Shown piece after piece: positions 30,663 through 39,161 of a stretch of DNA of 64,000 bases. Location: contig DASREE010000008.1 of assembly GCA_035652235.1 (NCBI GenBank), positions 186,001 through 250,000 of the forward strand, written 5' to 3'. The notes below the pieces were generated by a model. That model worked only from the letters and a program-made list of their open reading frames with translations, did not search any database and was not told where the DNA came from. The position numbers were made by a program, and so were the translations under genes. Origin of the DNA: PALSA-612 sp035652235 (GTDB lineage Bacteria; Actinomycetota; Thermoleophilia; Gaiellales; Gaiellaceae). The stretch's first letter is position 1. Each line of letters opens with the position of its first letter.

Positions 30663-31907
30663 GTGACGCTGCGCGAATCGATCGAGGCCGAGGCGGCCGC
30701 CGCGAACGCCGCGACGCCGCTGCTCGCAGACGACGCGGTCGCCGAGGCGCTCGCCGTGGCGGCCCGGCTGGTACGCGAGCGCCGCCGTTCCGTGCTCGAG
30801 GCGAGCGAGGCCGACGTCGAGGCGGCCGCTGGCCGGCTCGACGAGGGGCTCCTCGACCGGCTCCGCCTCGACGAGGCGCGTCTCGGCTCGCTCGCGGAGC
30901 AGCTCGAGGCGACCGCCGCGCTGCCTCCGCTCGCCCGTGAGGCAGCCGTGTGGACGCTCCCGAACGGGCTGCGCGTGTCCGAGCGGCGCGTGCCGATCGG
31001 GACGGTCGGCGCCAACTTCGAGGCGCGGCCGAACGTGGCCCTCGACGTCGCCGGCCAGCTGTTGCGCAGCCTGAACACGGCCGTGCTGCGCACCGGCTCG
31101 GCGGCGCTGCGCACCGTCACCGTGCTCGTCGACGACGTGCTGCGCCCGGCGCTCGAGGGCGCCGGGCTGCCGGCCGGCGCGGTCGGGCTCGTCCGCTCTC
31201 CCGAGCACGAGGGGGCGCGCCTGCTCGTCTCGCTGCCGAAGCGGATCCCGCTCGTGATCATCCGCGGCAGCGGCCGGACGACGGCCGAGCTGCAGCGGAT
31301 CGCGGCGGGAAACGGCGTGCGCACGCTCGCGCACGCGCAGGGGGGCGGCGTGCTGTACGTGCACGCCGACGCCTCGCACGAGAAGGCGCTCGCGATCGCC
31401 GCCGCCAGCCTCGACCGCCTCGGCGTCTGCAACCGCCTCAACCTCTGCCTCGTCGACCGGGCCGCCGCCGCGATCGTCCCCGCGCTGCTCGGGCTCCTCG
31501 CCGGCCGCGGGCTCGAGGCGCGCGGCGACGTCGAGGGGGCGCTGCCGCTCGACCGACCGATCGGGCACGAATGGGCGAGCGACCCGGAGCGCGTGAACCT
31601 TGTAACAGTCTGTTACGTGGACTCGCTCGCCGAGGCCGTGCGGGTGGCGAACGAGGAGACCTCGGGGCTCGCGGCCGGGATCGTGACCGAGGACCCGCTG
31701 GCGGCGCAGCAGTTCCTCGACGCCTATCGCGGCACCGCCGCCTTCTGGCATGCCAGCACGCGCTTCGCGGACGGCTTCGCGCTCACCGGCGCGCCCGAGA
31801 CCGGGATCAACGTCGACTGGTCGCCCGGCCCGCGCGGGCCCGTCACCTACCGCGACTTGTGGCTTCGCCAGTACCGCGTCGTCGGCGACGCCACGCAGAC
31901 GCGGTGA
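30663..31907 (+). CDS. proA: Glutamate-5-semialdehyde dehydrogenase (gamma-glutamyl phosphate reductase)
   Basis: 414 residues from GTG 30663, probably leaderless. Second step of proline synthesis. Motifs: RVPIGTVGANFEARPNV, LRTGSAALRT, IPLVIIRGSGRTTAEL, and catalytic Cys in LGVCNRLNLCLVD. Ends in a 21-bp tandem duplication, and its coding region contains a 15-bp palindrome that recurs upstream of proB. Gene order proA-proB is the reverse of the usual proBA. Confidence 0.95.
   Translation: MTLRESIEAEAAAANAATPLLADDAVAEALAVAARLVRERRRSVLEASEADVEAAAGRLDEGLLDRLRLDEARLGSLAEQLEATAALPPLAREAAVWTLPNGLRVSERRVPIGTVGANFEARPNVALDVAGQLLRSLNTAVLRTGSAALRTVTVLVDDVLRPALEGAGLPAGAVGLVRSPEHEGARLLVSLPKRIPLVIIRGSGRTTAELQRIAAGNGVRTLAHAQGGGVLYVHADASHEKALAIAAASLDRLGVCNRLNLCLVDRAAAAIVPALLGLLAGRGLEARGDVEGALPLDRPIGHEWASDPERVNLVTVCYVDSLAEAVRVANEETSGLAAGIVTEDPLAAQQFLDAYRGTAAFWHASTRFADGFALTGAPETGINVDWSPGPRGPVTYRDLWLRQYRVVGDATQTR
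31602..31616. promoter_or_regulatory. Palindrome GTAACAG-T-CTGTTAC inside proA
   Basis: A perfect 15-bp palindrome in codons for LVTVCY of proA. A second, nearly identical site (GCAACAGTCTGTTAC) lies at 31936-31950. The surrounding CCTTG..ACG.GG is also shared. Dyad and spacing look like a paired operator for a dimeric repressor. Confidence 0.5.
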
Positions 31908-31935
31908 GCTCCTTCGCAGACGCGGTGAGCTCCTT
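31894..31935 (+). repeat. Perfect 21-bp tandem duplication at the proA stop
   Basis: CGCAGACGCGGTGAGCTCCTT occurs twice head-to-tail (31894-31914, 31915-31935). The proA TGA is in the first copy, so the second lies in the proA-proB spacer and duplicates the stop region. Confidence 0.9.
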
Positions 31936-31950
31936 GCAACAGTCTGTTAC
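31936..31950. promoter_or_regulatory. Second copy of the proA palindrome, 16 bp before proB
   Basis: GCAACAGTCTGTTAC, one mismatch from the site at 31602-31616, ends 15 nt before proB GTG 31966. Candidate proB operator; see the paired site within proA. Confidence 0.5.
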
Positions 31951-31965
31951 GAGGCCTGCGCGGCG

Positions 31966-33009
31966 GTGAGGCGGCCGGTCGTCGTCAAGCTCGGCTCGAG
32001 CCTCGTCGCCTCGCCCGGGGGGCGGGCTCGCCGCTCGCTCGTCCGCGACCGCTGCCGCGAGATCGCGAAGCTCGTCCGCGGCGGGACGCCCGTGTGCGTC
32101 GTCTCCTCGGGGGCGATCGCGCTCGGCCTCCCCCGGCTCGGCCTCAGCACGCGGCCGCGCAGCCTGCCCAGGTTGCAGGCGGCGTCCGCGCTCGGCCAGA
32201 CGCGGCTGCAGGCGCTGTGGGACGAGGCGCTCGGGCGCGAGGGGCTTCCAGCCGCGCAAGTGCTGCTCGCCGCCACCGACGTCGCCGACCGGGCTGCCTA
32301 CCTGAACGTGCGCAACGCCCTCGCGGCGCTGTTCGCGCTCGGCGCCGTGCCGGTCGTGAACGAGAACGACACCACCGCCACGGACGAGATCACCTTCGGC
32401 GACAACGACGCGCTCGCCGCGCAGGTGGCGATCCTCGTACGTGCGCGCCTGCTCGTCCTGCTCACGGAGGTGGAGGGCGTGTACACACGCGCGCCGGGGA
32501 CACCGGGAGCGGAGCTCGTCGAGCACGGCACCGCCGCCGGCGACGCGTCGTTCGAGGATGCGTCGCCGCTCGGCACGGGCGGCATGCGCAGCAAGGTGCT
32601 CGCCGCCTCGCTCGCCGCCGCCGCCGGCATCCCGACCGTCATCGCGGGCGGGGCCGGGCGGGACGTCCTCGGACCGATCGTGGCCGGCGAGCCGCGCGGC
32701 ACCCGCTTCCACGCCGACGAGCGCGCGCCCTCGGCCTTCAAGCTGTGGCTCAGGCACGGAAAGCCCGTCGCCGGCCGCCTGCACGTGGACGACGGCGCGC
32801 GCCGGGCCGTGACCGAGGAGGGGCGGAGCCTGCTTGCCGTCGGCGTGGGGCAGGTGGAGGGGCGCTTCGAGGCGGGCGATGCCGTCGAGCTCGTCGGCCC
32901 GGACGGGGCGGCGTTCGCGAAGGGGATCGCCGGCGCGCCGGCGTCGGCGCTGCGCGGCCGGCCCCGCGGGGTCGAGGCCGTGCACCGTGACCGGCTCGTC
33001 CTCTACTGA
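31966..33009 (+). CDS. proB: Glutamate 5-kinase
   Basis: 347 residues from GTG 31966. Phosphorylates glutamate as the first step of proline synthesis. Amino-acid kinase domain: VVVKLGSSLVA, VCVVSSGAIALGLPRLGL, VPVVNENDTTATDEITFGDNDALAAQVA, LLTEVEGVYT, GTGGMRSKVLAA. A C-terminal PUA domain (~265-347) is present (GKPVAGRLHVDDGARRAV, GRFEAGDAVELVGPDGA). Convergent with the SRPBCC gene, overlapping it by 7 nt. Confidence 0.95.
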   Translation: MRRPVVVKLGSSLVASPGGRARRSLVRDRCREIAKLVRGGTPVCVVSSGAIALGLPRLGLSTRPRSLPRLQAASALGQTRLQALWDEALGREGLPAAQVLLAATDVADRAAYLNVRNALAALFALGAVPVVNENDTTATDEITFGDNDALAAQVAILVRARLLVLLTEVEGVYTRAPGTPGAELVEHGTAAGDASFEDASPLGTGGMRSKVLAASLAAAAGIPTVIAGGAGRDVLGPIVAGEPRGTRFHADERAPSAFKLWLRHGKPVAGRLHVDDGARRAVTEEGRSLLAVGVGQVEGRFEAGDAVELVGPDGAAFAKGIAGAPASALRGRPRGVEAVHRDRLVLY

Positions 33010-33497
33010 CCGCCGGCGTGCGGGCCGGTGCGGCAGGCGCGGCGCCGCTGGAGCTCGTCGGCGATGTGGCGCTGGCCGCGTTTCATCGTCCATGTGTGGT
33101 TGGCGCGGAAGAGCGGCCGCAGGAGCGGGGTCAGCCAGCGCACGAGCGGCTTCTCGACCGCGGGGCGCCAGTCGAGCACGGCGCGCGTGCCCCCGTCGGC
33201 CGGCTCGAACGTCCACGTGCCGCCGCCCTGGAAGTCGCCGCTCAGCGCCATCCTGATCAGCTGCGGCCGCTCCGCCTCGACGACCTCGCTCGCGAAGCGC
33301 AGCCGGTAGGGGAGAAACCCCTTCGCCAGCACGGTCGTGCGCCTGCCTGGCCGCGGCGGACCCGGGTCGCCGCCCGTCTCCAGGAAGACGTCGCCCCACC
33401 AGCGGGGGTAGGCGAGCGCGTCGCCGATCACGTCGTACACCTCCTCGGCGGTGCCCGGCACGAGCCAGCAGTCGACGAACCGGTACTCGGCACCCAT
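33003..33497 (-). CDS. SRPBCC-fold (polyketide cyclase/START-like) protein
   Basis: 164 residues. N-terminal YRFVDCWLVPGTAEEVYDVIGDALAYPRWWGDVFLE is the typical START-like opening, followed by RRTTVLAKGFLPYRLRFASEVV and TWTFEPADGGTRAVLDWR. The fold binds hydrophobic ligands; the substrate is unknown. It lies 9 bp after the glycosyltransferase stop and is probably co-transcribed with it. Confidence 0.85.
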   Translation of the reverse strand: MGAEYRFVDCWLVPGTAEEVYDVIGDALAYPRWWGDVFLETGGDPGPPRPGRRTTVLAKGFLPYRLRFASEVVEAERPQLIRMALSGDFQGGGTWTFEPADGGTRAVLDWRPAVEKPLVRWLTPLLRPLFRANHTWTMKRGQRHIADELQRRRACRTGPHAGGQ

Positions 33498-33506
33498 GCG
33501 GGGATC

Positions 33507-34631
33507 CTAGAACAGCGAGGAGAGCGGCTTCCCCGGCGCGAGGTAGAAGTGGACGAGCTGGAGCACGGCGCCGGCGGCGACGAGGGCGCCGAGCGGCAGG
33601 GCGAGCCGGCGCGGCAGCAGGACGAGGGCGGCAGCGACGCCGAGCGCCAGGCCCGGAGAGCCGGCCGACAGGTAGTGGGCGTCGAAGGCGGGCTGGAAGG
33701 CGGAGAGGACGAGCGTGACAGCGAACGGCGCAGCGAGCCACGCGCCGGCGAGGACCGCCTGCCAGCGGAGCGCGCGCGGCCGCAGCGCGACGAGCGACGC
33801 GAGCCCGGCGCAGGCTGCGACGAGCGCGAACGGGTTTCGCCCGGCCCAGTCCCACGTCTGCACGGCGACGCGCCGGACGGTCGGCGGGGGGATCCAGTCG
33901 AGCTGCCCGTTGTCGGCCGTCCCGACGAGGACGACGATCGGCGCCGCGCCGGCGGCCGCCGCCGCGAGCGGGGCGAGCAGGCGCCGGCGCGTCTCGCCGC
34001 GGGCGGCGAGCGCGAGGGCGTGCGCGCCGAGCGCCGACAGGGCGAACAGGTTCACCCAGGCAGCCGCAACCATCCCGGCCGCCCACGACCAGCGCCAGCC
34101 GGCGCCGTCCCCGCCGAGCGCGCGCACGAAGGCGTAGGTCGCGGTTGTCGCGAGCAGGAGCGCGAGCGAGTAGCCGCGCGCCCACTGCCACCAGTGGACG
34201 ACGTACGCGTTCGTGCACAGGGCGAGGCCGGCGAGGACGCCGCCCGCGCGTCCGAGCAGCCGCGCGCCGAGCGCGGCCAGGACGAGCGCGGTGAGGCCAC
34301 CGAAGACGGCGGACGGGAAGCGGACGACCCAGTCGGAGGTGCCGAAGGCGGCGATCCACGGCTTGAGCAGGAGGTAGTAGACGACGTGGGGCGCCTCCGT
34401 CTCGCGACCTGCGTGCCAGATGCCGGACACGGAGCGCTGCGCGGTCGCCACGCTCACCTGCTCGTCGGGGGAGAACGGCTGCCCCGTCAGGCGGACGAGG
34501 CCGAGTGCGAAGGCGAGGAGGCCGACCGGGAGCGGCGCGAGCGCGGAAAGCCGCTCGCGCGCGATGTCAAGCTGGGCGCGGGCGACCCGCGCGCGCTCGA
34601 TCGACGGCTCGGGCTCGGCGGGCTCCGCCAC
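33507..34631 (-). CDS. Polytopic membrane glycosyltransferase (GT39/PMT-like)
   Basis: 374 residues from GTG 34631, which lies 6 nt after TACGCT (leaderless); the frame is open to 34646. About 9-10 transmembrane helices. The first extracytoplasmic loop has TGQPFSPDEQVSVATAQRSV, with the acidic DE motif of polyprenyl-phosphate-sugar-dependent transferases, and HVVYYLLLKPW later. Probably moves a sugar from a lipid carrier to a surface acceptor; donor and acceptor cannot be told. Confidence 0.78.
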   Translation of the reverse strand: MAEPAEPEPSIERARVARAQLDIARERLSALAPLPVGLLAFALGLVRLTGQPFSPDEQVSVATAQRSVSGIWHAGRETEAPHVVYYLLLKPWIAAFGTSDWVVRFPSAVFGGLTALVLAALGARLLGRAGGVLAGLALCTNAYVVHWWQWARGYSLALLLATTATYAFVRALGGDGAGWRWSWAAGMVAAAWVNLFALSALGAHALALAARGETRRRLLAPLAAAAAGAAPIVVLVGTADNGQLDWIPPPTVRRVAVQTWDWAGRNPFALVAACAGLASLVALRPRALRWQAVLAGAWLAAPFAVTLVLSAFQPAFDAHYLSAGSPGLALGVAAALVLLPRRLALPLGALVAAGAVLQLVHFYLAPGKPLSSLF

Positions 34632-34654
34632 GACGCGAGCGTACACGGGGCAGG

Positions 34655-34688
34655 TCGGGGGCGAGGACCGCGCGGTGCCCGCCCCCGA
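34655..34688 (-). terminator. Hairpin after amt
   Basis: TCGGGGGCG (34655-34663) and CGCCCCCGA (34680-34688) form a 9-bp perfect stem with a self-complementary ACCGCGCGGT in the loop, 17 bp beyond the amt stop. No T tract. Confidence 0.5.
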
Positions 34689-34704
34689 GCGCGCGCCTTG
34701 TGCT

Positions 34705-36117
34705 CTATGCGGGCGAGGGCTTCGCCTCCGCCTCGGGCGCCGGACGGTGGCCGTGCAGGCGATGGTGGCCGTGCGCGAGCCCCAGATGGCCGTGGCTCTC
34801 GGTGCCGTAGCCGCCCGGGACCGGGATGTAGAACTCGGGATAGCCCCACATCCCGTGCTCGGACACGTCCAGCCCCGCCGTCTCGACCTCGGCCGCGGCG
34901 CGGATGCCCCACAGTCGGTGCAGCACCCACAGGCAGCCGAACGAGCTGGCGAAGGTGAACGCGCCGACGGCGACGAGGCCGAGCGCCTGCACGCCGAGCT
35001 GGTGGAACGAGCCCGTGTAGACGAGGCCGCCGCTTCCCGTGGCCAGGTTCTTGGCCAGCATCGGCACGGCGAACAGACCGGTCGCGAGCGTGCCCCAGAC
35101 GCCGGACATCCCGTGCACGGCGACGGCGCCGATCGGGTCGTCGATGCCGATGCGCTCGACGAGGATGACGCCGAAGACGGCGATCACGCCCGAGCCGAGC
35201 CCGATGACGACGGCGGCCCAGGGCGCGACGAAGCCGGACGCGGCTGTGATCGCGACGAGCGCGCCGAGGGCGCCGTTCAGCATCATCGAGATGTCCGGCT
35301 TGCCCATCTTCAGCCAGGCGACGCCGATGCCCGCCAGGGCGCCCGCCGCGGCCGCGACGTTCGTCGTGATCGCGACGTAGGCGAAGTAGCCGAAGAAGCC
35401 GCCCGTGTGCACGGACAGCGTCGAGCCCGGGTTGAACCCGAACCAGCCGAACCAGAGGATCAGCGTCCCGAGCACCGCGTAGGGGATGTTGTGGCCCGGG
35501 ATCGGGTTCGCCCTTCCGTCGCTGCCGAACTTGCCGATGCGCGGGCCGAGGATGATCGCGCCCGCGAGCGCGGCGAGCGCGCCCTGGTAGTGGACGACGG
35601 TGGAACCGGCGAAGTCCTGCATGCCTCTCGCGAACAGCCACCCGTGCGGGCTCCAGATCCAGTGCGAGACGATCGAGTAGACGACGGTGAAGTAGACGCC
35701 GAAGACGACGTACACCCACAGCTTCGCCCGTTCGGCCATGGCCCCCCAGACGATCGCGAGCGAGACGCCGGCGAAGACGACCTCGAACAGGTAGCCGGCC
35801 GCGCCGGGGATCTCGGCGAACCAGTCCCACGGCTTCGCACCGACCGAGAGCATCGAGCCGACCGAGGGGAAGAACCCGTCCGTGCCCACGAGCGCGTTGC
35901 CGTCGCCGAAGGCGATCGCGAACCCGATCGCCCAGTAGACGAGCGAGCAGATGCCGAAGACGAGCACGTTCTTGCCGGCGATGTGGCCGGCGTTCTTCAT
36001 GCGCGTCAGGCCGGCTTCGAGGAAGGCGAAGCCCGCCTGCATGAACATGACGAGGATGGCGGTGACGATCACCCAGATCGTGCTCGCCGCGATCAGCAGG
36101 TTGTGGGCGTCACGCAC
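34705..36117 (-). CDS. amt: Ammonium transporter (Amt family)
   Basis: 470 residues from GTG 36117, overlapping the glnK stop by 8 nt. Eleven or so helices with Amt signatures: LVMFMQAGFAFLEAGLTRMKNAGHIAGKN, DFAGSTVVHYQGALAALAGAIILGPR, the twin pore His region (VAVHGMSGVWGTLA and DFAGSTVVH). The tail (HGHLGLAHGHHRLHGHRP) is strikingly His-rich, possibly metal binding. Gated by GlnK in the usual pairing. Confidence 0.95.
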   Translation of the reverse strand: MRDAHNLLIAASTIWVIVTAILVMFMQAGFAFLEAGLTRMKNAGHIAGKNVLVFGICSLVYWAIGFAIAFGDGNALVGTDGFFPSVGSMLSVGAKPWDWFAEIPGAAGYLFEVVFAGVSLAIVWGAMAERAKLWVYVVFGVYFTVVYSIVSHWIWSPHGWLFARGMQDFAGSTVVHYQGALAALAGAIILGPRIGKFGSDGRANPIPGHNIPYAVLGTLILWFGWFGFNPGSTLSVHTGGFFGYFAYVAITTNVAAAAGALAGIGVAWLKMGKPDISMMLNGALGALVAITAASGFVAPWAAVVIGLGSGVIAVFGVILVERIGIDDPIGAVAVHGMSGVWGTLATGLFAVPMLAKNLATGSGGLVYTGSFHQLGVQALGLVAVGAFTFASSFGCLWVLHRLWGIRAAAEVETAGLDVSEHGMWGYPEFYIPVPGGYGTESHGHLGLAHGHHRLHGHRPAPEAEAKPSPA

Positions 36118-36463
36118 CGACCTCGACCTCCCCCAGCCTCCGCGCCGTGCGGTTGTGGGTCACGCCCGCGACCGGCGTCGTCCAGACGATCCCGTCGCCG
36201 GACTCGTTGCCGCTGCGCGCGGCGTCCGCGATCGCGTCGACGACGCCGCTCGCCTTGGCGTCCTCGACGATGAACACGAGCAGCGCCTTGGGCAGGAAGC
36301 GCGACTCGAACACGCGGCCGCGGTACTCGTGCGTGATGCCCCGCTGCTTGCCGTGTCCGACCGCCTCGATCACGGTCACGCCCACGTGCCCCGTCGCCTC
36401 CTCGACCGCGTCGATCACGGTCTCGACCCGCTCGCGGATCACGACCGCCTCGACCTTCGTCAC
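36110..36463 (-). CDS. glnK: PII-type nitrogen regulatory protein
   Basis: 117 residues from GTG 36463, with GGAGG 8 nt upstream. PII fold: KVEAVVIRERVETVIDAVEEATGHVGVTVIEAVGHGKQRG, T-loop with Tyr in THEYRGRVFESRFLPKALLVFIVED, and GDGIVWTTPVAGVTHNRTARR at the C-terminus. The T-loop Tyr is kept, so uridylylation or adenylylation is possible. Senses 2-oxoglutarate and ATP/ADP and controls the co-transcribed Amt. Confidence 0.93.
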   Translation of the reverse strand: MTKVEAVVIRERVETVIDAVEEATGHVGVTVIEAVGHGKQRGITHEYRGRVFESRFLPKALLVFIVEDAKASGVVDAIADAARSGNESGDGIVWTTPVAGVTHNRTARRLGEVEVGA

Positions 36464-36486
36464 CTGCACCACCTCCCGGGTCGGAC

Positions 36487-36534
36487 CAACAAAAAACGCC
36501 CCAGGAGCGACCGCTCCTGAGGCGACATTGCCTC
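36487..36534 (-). promoter_or_regulatory. glnK-amt leader attenuator (hairpin pair plus U tract)
   Basis: Minus strand: GAGGC-AATGTC-GCCTC (36534-36519) forms a small hairpin. Its 3' arm GCCTC is also the start of a terminator: GCCTCAGGAGC, loop GGTC, GCTCCTGGGGC (36523-36498), then GTTTTTTGTTGG. The two folds exclude each other. The same design precedes glnA at 55780. It lies downstream of the promoter and upstream of the glnK Shine-Dalgarno, so it is a leader element. Confidence 0.7.
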
Positions 36535-36564
36535 CGCGGGCCCGTCGGCGGTCCCGCACCCGAC

Positions 36565-36593
36565 AGGGTAGGCGGTCTCGCCGCTCGACGCAA
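36565..36593 (-). promoter_or_regulatory. glnK-amt promoter
   Basis: Minus strand TTGCGT (36593-36588), 17-bp spacer, TACCCT (36570-36565). The predicted start leaves a ~95-nt leader containing the attenuator. Confidence 0.65.
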
Positions 36594-36721
36594 GCGGCAG
36601 CGGATCCGCGGCGCCGGCCGCCGCCCCCGCCGTCGGCGAGCGCGGGTATCGGCCGCCTTCCGCGGGCCGCCGAGGCGGGGTCAGCGACGCAGGCGTGCGA
36701 GGCTGCTGGGCAAGCGGGGCG

Positions 36722-38416
36722 TCAGGGCCGCGTCACAGCGCCCTGCGAGGCCGAGGTGACGAGCGCCGCGTACTTGGCGAGCACGCCCGCCTGGTAGTGC
36801 GGCGCGGGCGGCGTCCACTCGGCCAGGCGCGCGGCGATCTCGTCGTCTGAGAGCTCGACGTGGAGCGAGCCGGCCGCGACGTCGATGACGACGGTGTCGC
36901 CCTCGCGCAGCGCTGCGATCGGGCCGCCGCGGAACGCCTCGGGCGCGACGTGGCCGACCATGAACCCGTGCGTGGCGCCCGAGAAGCGCCCGTCCGTGAT
37001 CAGCGCCACGTCGTTGCCGAGCCCCTCGCCGATGATCGCGCCGGTGACCTGGAGCATCTCGGGCATGCCGGGGGCGCCGGCCGGGCCCTCGTAGCGGATG
37101 ACGACCACGTCGCCGGGCCTGATCGCGCCCGCCTTGACGGCCCCGAAGCAGGCGGGTTCGCCGTCGAACACGCGCGCCGGCCCCCGGTGCGACGTCCGCT
37201 CGACCGTCAGCTTGACGACGCAGCCGTCGGGCGCGAGGTTCCCGCGCAGGATGCGCAGCGACCCGCTCGGCTTGATCGGCGCGTCGATCGGCCGCACGAC
37301 CTCCTGCCCCGGCCGCTCGACGACCGCCGTCGCCACCTCGCCGAGCGTGCGGCCGTCGACCGTCGGGCTGTCGGCATGGATCAGCCCTTTCTTCGCCAGC
37401 TCGCGCGCGACCAGCGCCACGCCGCCGGCGCGGTCGACGTCCGTTGCGTGGAAGCGGCCCCACGGCTTCATGTCGGCGAGCACCGGCGTCCGTGCGGCGA
37501 CACGGTCGAAGTCGTCGATCGTGAACGGGATGCCGAACTCGTGCGCGATCGCGAGCAGGTGCAGGAGGCCGTTGGTCGAGCCGCCCGTCGCCGAGACGGA
37601 GGCGGCCGCGTTCTCGAGCGCCTCGCGCGTCACGATCTGCCGTGGCCGCAGGTCGCGGCGGACGAGGTCGACCACGAGGCGCCCGCACTCGTACGCCGCC
37701 TGCTGCTTGCGCCTGGACAGCGCCGGGATGCCGTTCGCGCCGGCGGGCGACAGGCCGAGGAACTCGAGCATGGTCGACATCGTGTTGGCGGTGAACTGGC
37801 CGCCGCAGGCTCCCGCGCCTGGGCACGCCACCGACTCGAGCTCGTGCAGCTCCTCCGCCGTCATGTGCCCGGCGGCGTACGCGCCGATCGCCTCGTAGAC
37901 GTCGCCGACGGTGACGTCGCGGCCGCGGAAGACACCGGGCGCGATCGAGCCCGTGTACAGGACGAGACCGGGGATGTCGAGGCGGCCGAGCGCCATCACG
38001 GCGGCGGGGTTCGTCTTGTCGCAGGCAACGAGGCAGACGAGACCGTCGAACAGGTGGCCGCGCGCGACGAGCTCGATGGAGTCGGCGATCACCTCGCGCG
38101 AGACGAGCGAGGCGCGCATGCCCTCGGTGCCCATTGCGACGCCGTCCGAGACGGCGACGGTGTTGAACTCGAGCGGCGTGCCGCCCGCCTCGCGGATGCC
38201 GCGCTTCACCTCCTGGGCGAGGTCGCGCTGGTTGAGGTTGCACGGCATCGTCTCGATCCAGGTGGTCGCGACGCCGATCAGGGGCCGGGCCAGGTCGTCG
38301 TCGGTGAAGCCGACGCCCTTCAGCATCGCCCGTGCGCCCGCCCGCTCGGGGCCGTCGGTGATGGCGCGGCTGTGCCGCTTGGCCGGGTCGGAGGGGAGCT
38401 CGTACGCTGTTGTCAT
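36722..38416 (-). CDS. ilvD: Dihydroxy-acid dehydratase
   Basis: 564 residues from ATG 38416 (AAGGATGAG upstream). Fe-S enzyme forming 2-keto acids for Val, Ile and Leu. Cluster Cys motifs: MPCNLNQRDLA, LVACDKTNPAAVMA and CPGAGACGGQFTANTM; also GGSTNGLLHLLAIA and VGHVAPEAFRGGPIA. Last gene of the leu/ilv/thr superoperon, one base after the sulfurtransferase stop. The 128 bp beyond it contain the glnK promoter. Confidence 0.97.
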   Translation of the reverse strand: MTTAYELPSDPAKRHSRAITDGPERAGARAMLKGVGFTDDDLARPLIGVATTWIETMPCNLNQRDLAQEVKRGIREAGGTPLEFNTVAVSDGVAMGTEGMRASLVSREVIADSIELVARGHLFDGLVCLVACDKTNPAAVMALGRLDIPGLVLYTGSIAPGVFRGRDVTVGDVYEAIGAYAAGHMTAEELHELESVACPGAGACGGQFTANTMSTMLEFLGLSPAGANGIPALSRRKQQAAYECGRLVVDLVRRDLRPRQIVTREALENAAASVSATGGSTNGLLHLLAIAHEFGIPFTIDDFDRVAARTPVLADMKPWGRFHATDVDRAGGVALVARELAKKGLIHADSPTVDGRTLGEVATAVVERPGQEVVRPIDAPIKPSGSLRILRGNLAPDGCVVKLTVERTSHRGPARVFDGEPACFGAVKAGAIRPGDVVVIRYEGPAGAPGMPEMLQVTGAIIGEGLGNDVALITDGRFSGATHGFMVGHVAPEAFRGGPIAALREGDTVVIDVAAGSLHVELSDDEIAARLAEWTPPAPHYQAGVLAKYAALVTSASQGAVTRP

Positions 38417-38417
38417 C

Positions 38418-39161
38418 TCATCCTTTCTCGGCGGGAAGCCGTTTGCGGGACCATTCGCTCCAGGAGCCGGGGTAGAGGCGCGCGTCCGTCCGGCCGGCGC
38501 GGTGCAGCGCGAGCAGGCTGACGCAGGCGAGCACGCCGGAGCCGCAGTAGGCGACGATCTCGTCCGCGGTTGCGATGTCCGGCGGCAGCTCGGGGAGCCG
38601 ACCTGTGAGCGAGGGCAGGTTGCGCGCGCCCGGGATGCGCCCTGCGACCGGGTCGAGGCCGGCCGACTCGCCGCGGAAGCGCTCCGGCTGGCGCGCGTCG
38701 ATGAGCACGAGGCGGGGATCACCCAGCCGCTCGAGAATCTCCTCGCTCGAGGCCGTGTCGTCCGTCCGTACCCGCGGCGTGAACACGGCCGGCTCGATCT
38801 CCTCCTCGCCGGAGGCGAGCGGGCCGAGCCAGGCGCCGAGCCCGCCGTCGAGCACGCCGGCCTGCTCGTGCCCGAAGTGCCGGAGCAGCCACCAGAGCCG
38901 GGCGGCACCCCCGGTCATGCCCTCGTCGTAGGCGACGACGAGCGTGTCGGGGCCGATCCCCGCGCGGCCGGCAGCCGCGGCGAACTGCTCGGCTGGCGGC
39001 AGCGGATGGCGCCCGGCGACCTCGGCGGGAAGGGACAGATCGGACAGGTCGGCGTCCAAGTCGAGGAACGCCGCGCCGGGAATGTGTGCCTCGAGGTAGC
39101 GCTCGCGGGCGCGAGCAGGCTCGGCGAGGTCGTAGCGGCAGTCGACGAGCTGCACTCTCAC
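38418..39161 (-). CDS. sseA: Two-domain rhodanese-type sulfurtransferase
   Basis: 247 residues from GTG 39161, overlapping the thrB stop. N-terminal inactive rhodanese (YLEAHIPGAAFLDLDADLSD) and C-terminal active domain (VLIDARQPERFRGE, GRIPGARNLP) with active loop EIVAYCGSGVLACVSLLAL. CGSGV points to 3-mercaptopyruvate rather than thiosulfate as donor, by family precedent. Its place between thrB and ilvD is unusual and may link sulfur transfer to Fe-S-dependent IlvD; that is inference. Confidence 0.88.
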   Translation of the reverse strand: MRVQLVDCRYDLAEPARARERYLEAHIPGAAFLDLDADLSDLSLPAEVAGRHPLPPAEQFAAAAGRAGIGPDTLVVAYDEGMTGGAARLWWLLRHFGHEQAGVLDGGLGAWLGPLASGEEEIEPAVFTPRVRTDDTASSEEILERLGDPRLVLIDARQPERFRGESAGLDPVAGRIPGARNLPSLTGRLPELPPDIATADEIVAYCGSGVLACVSLLALHRAGRTDARLYPGSWSEWSRKRLPAEKG

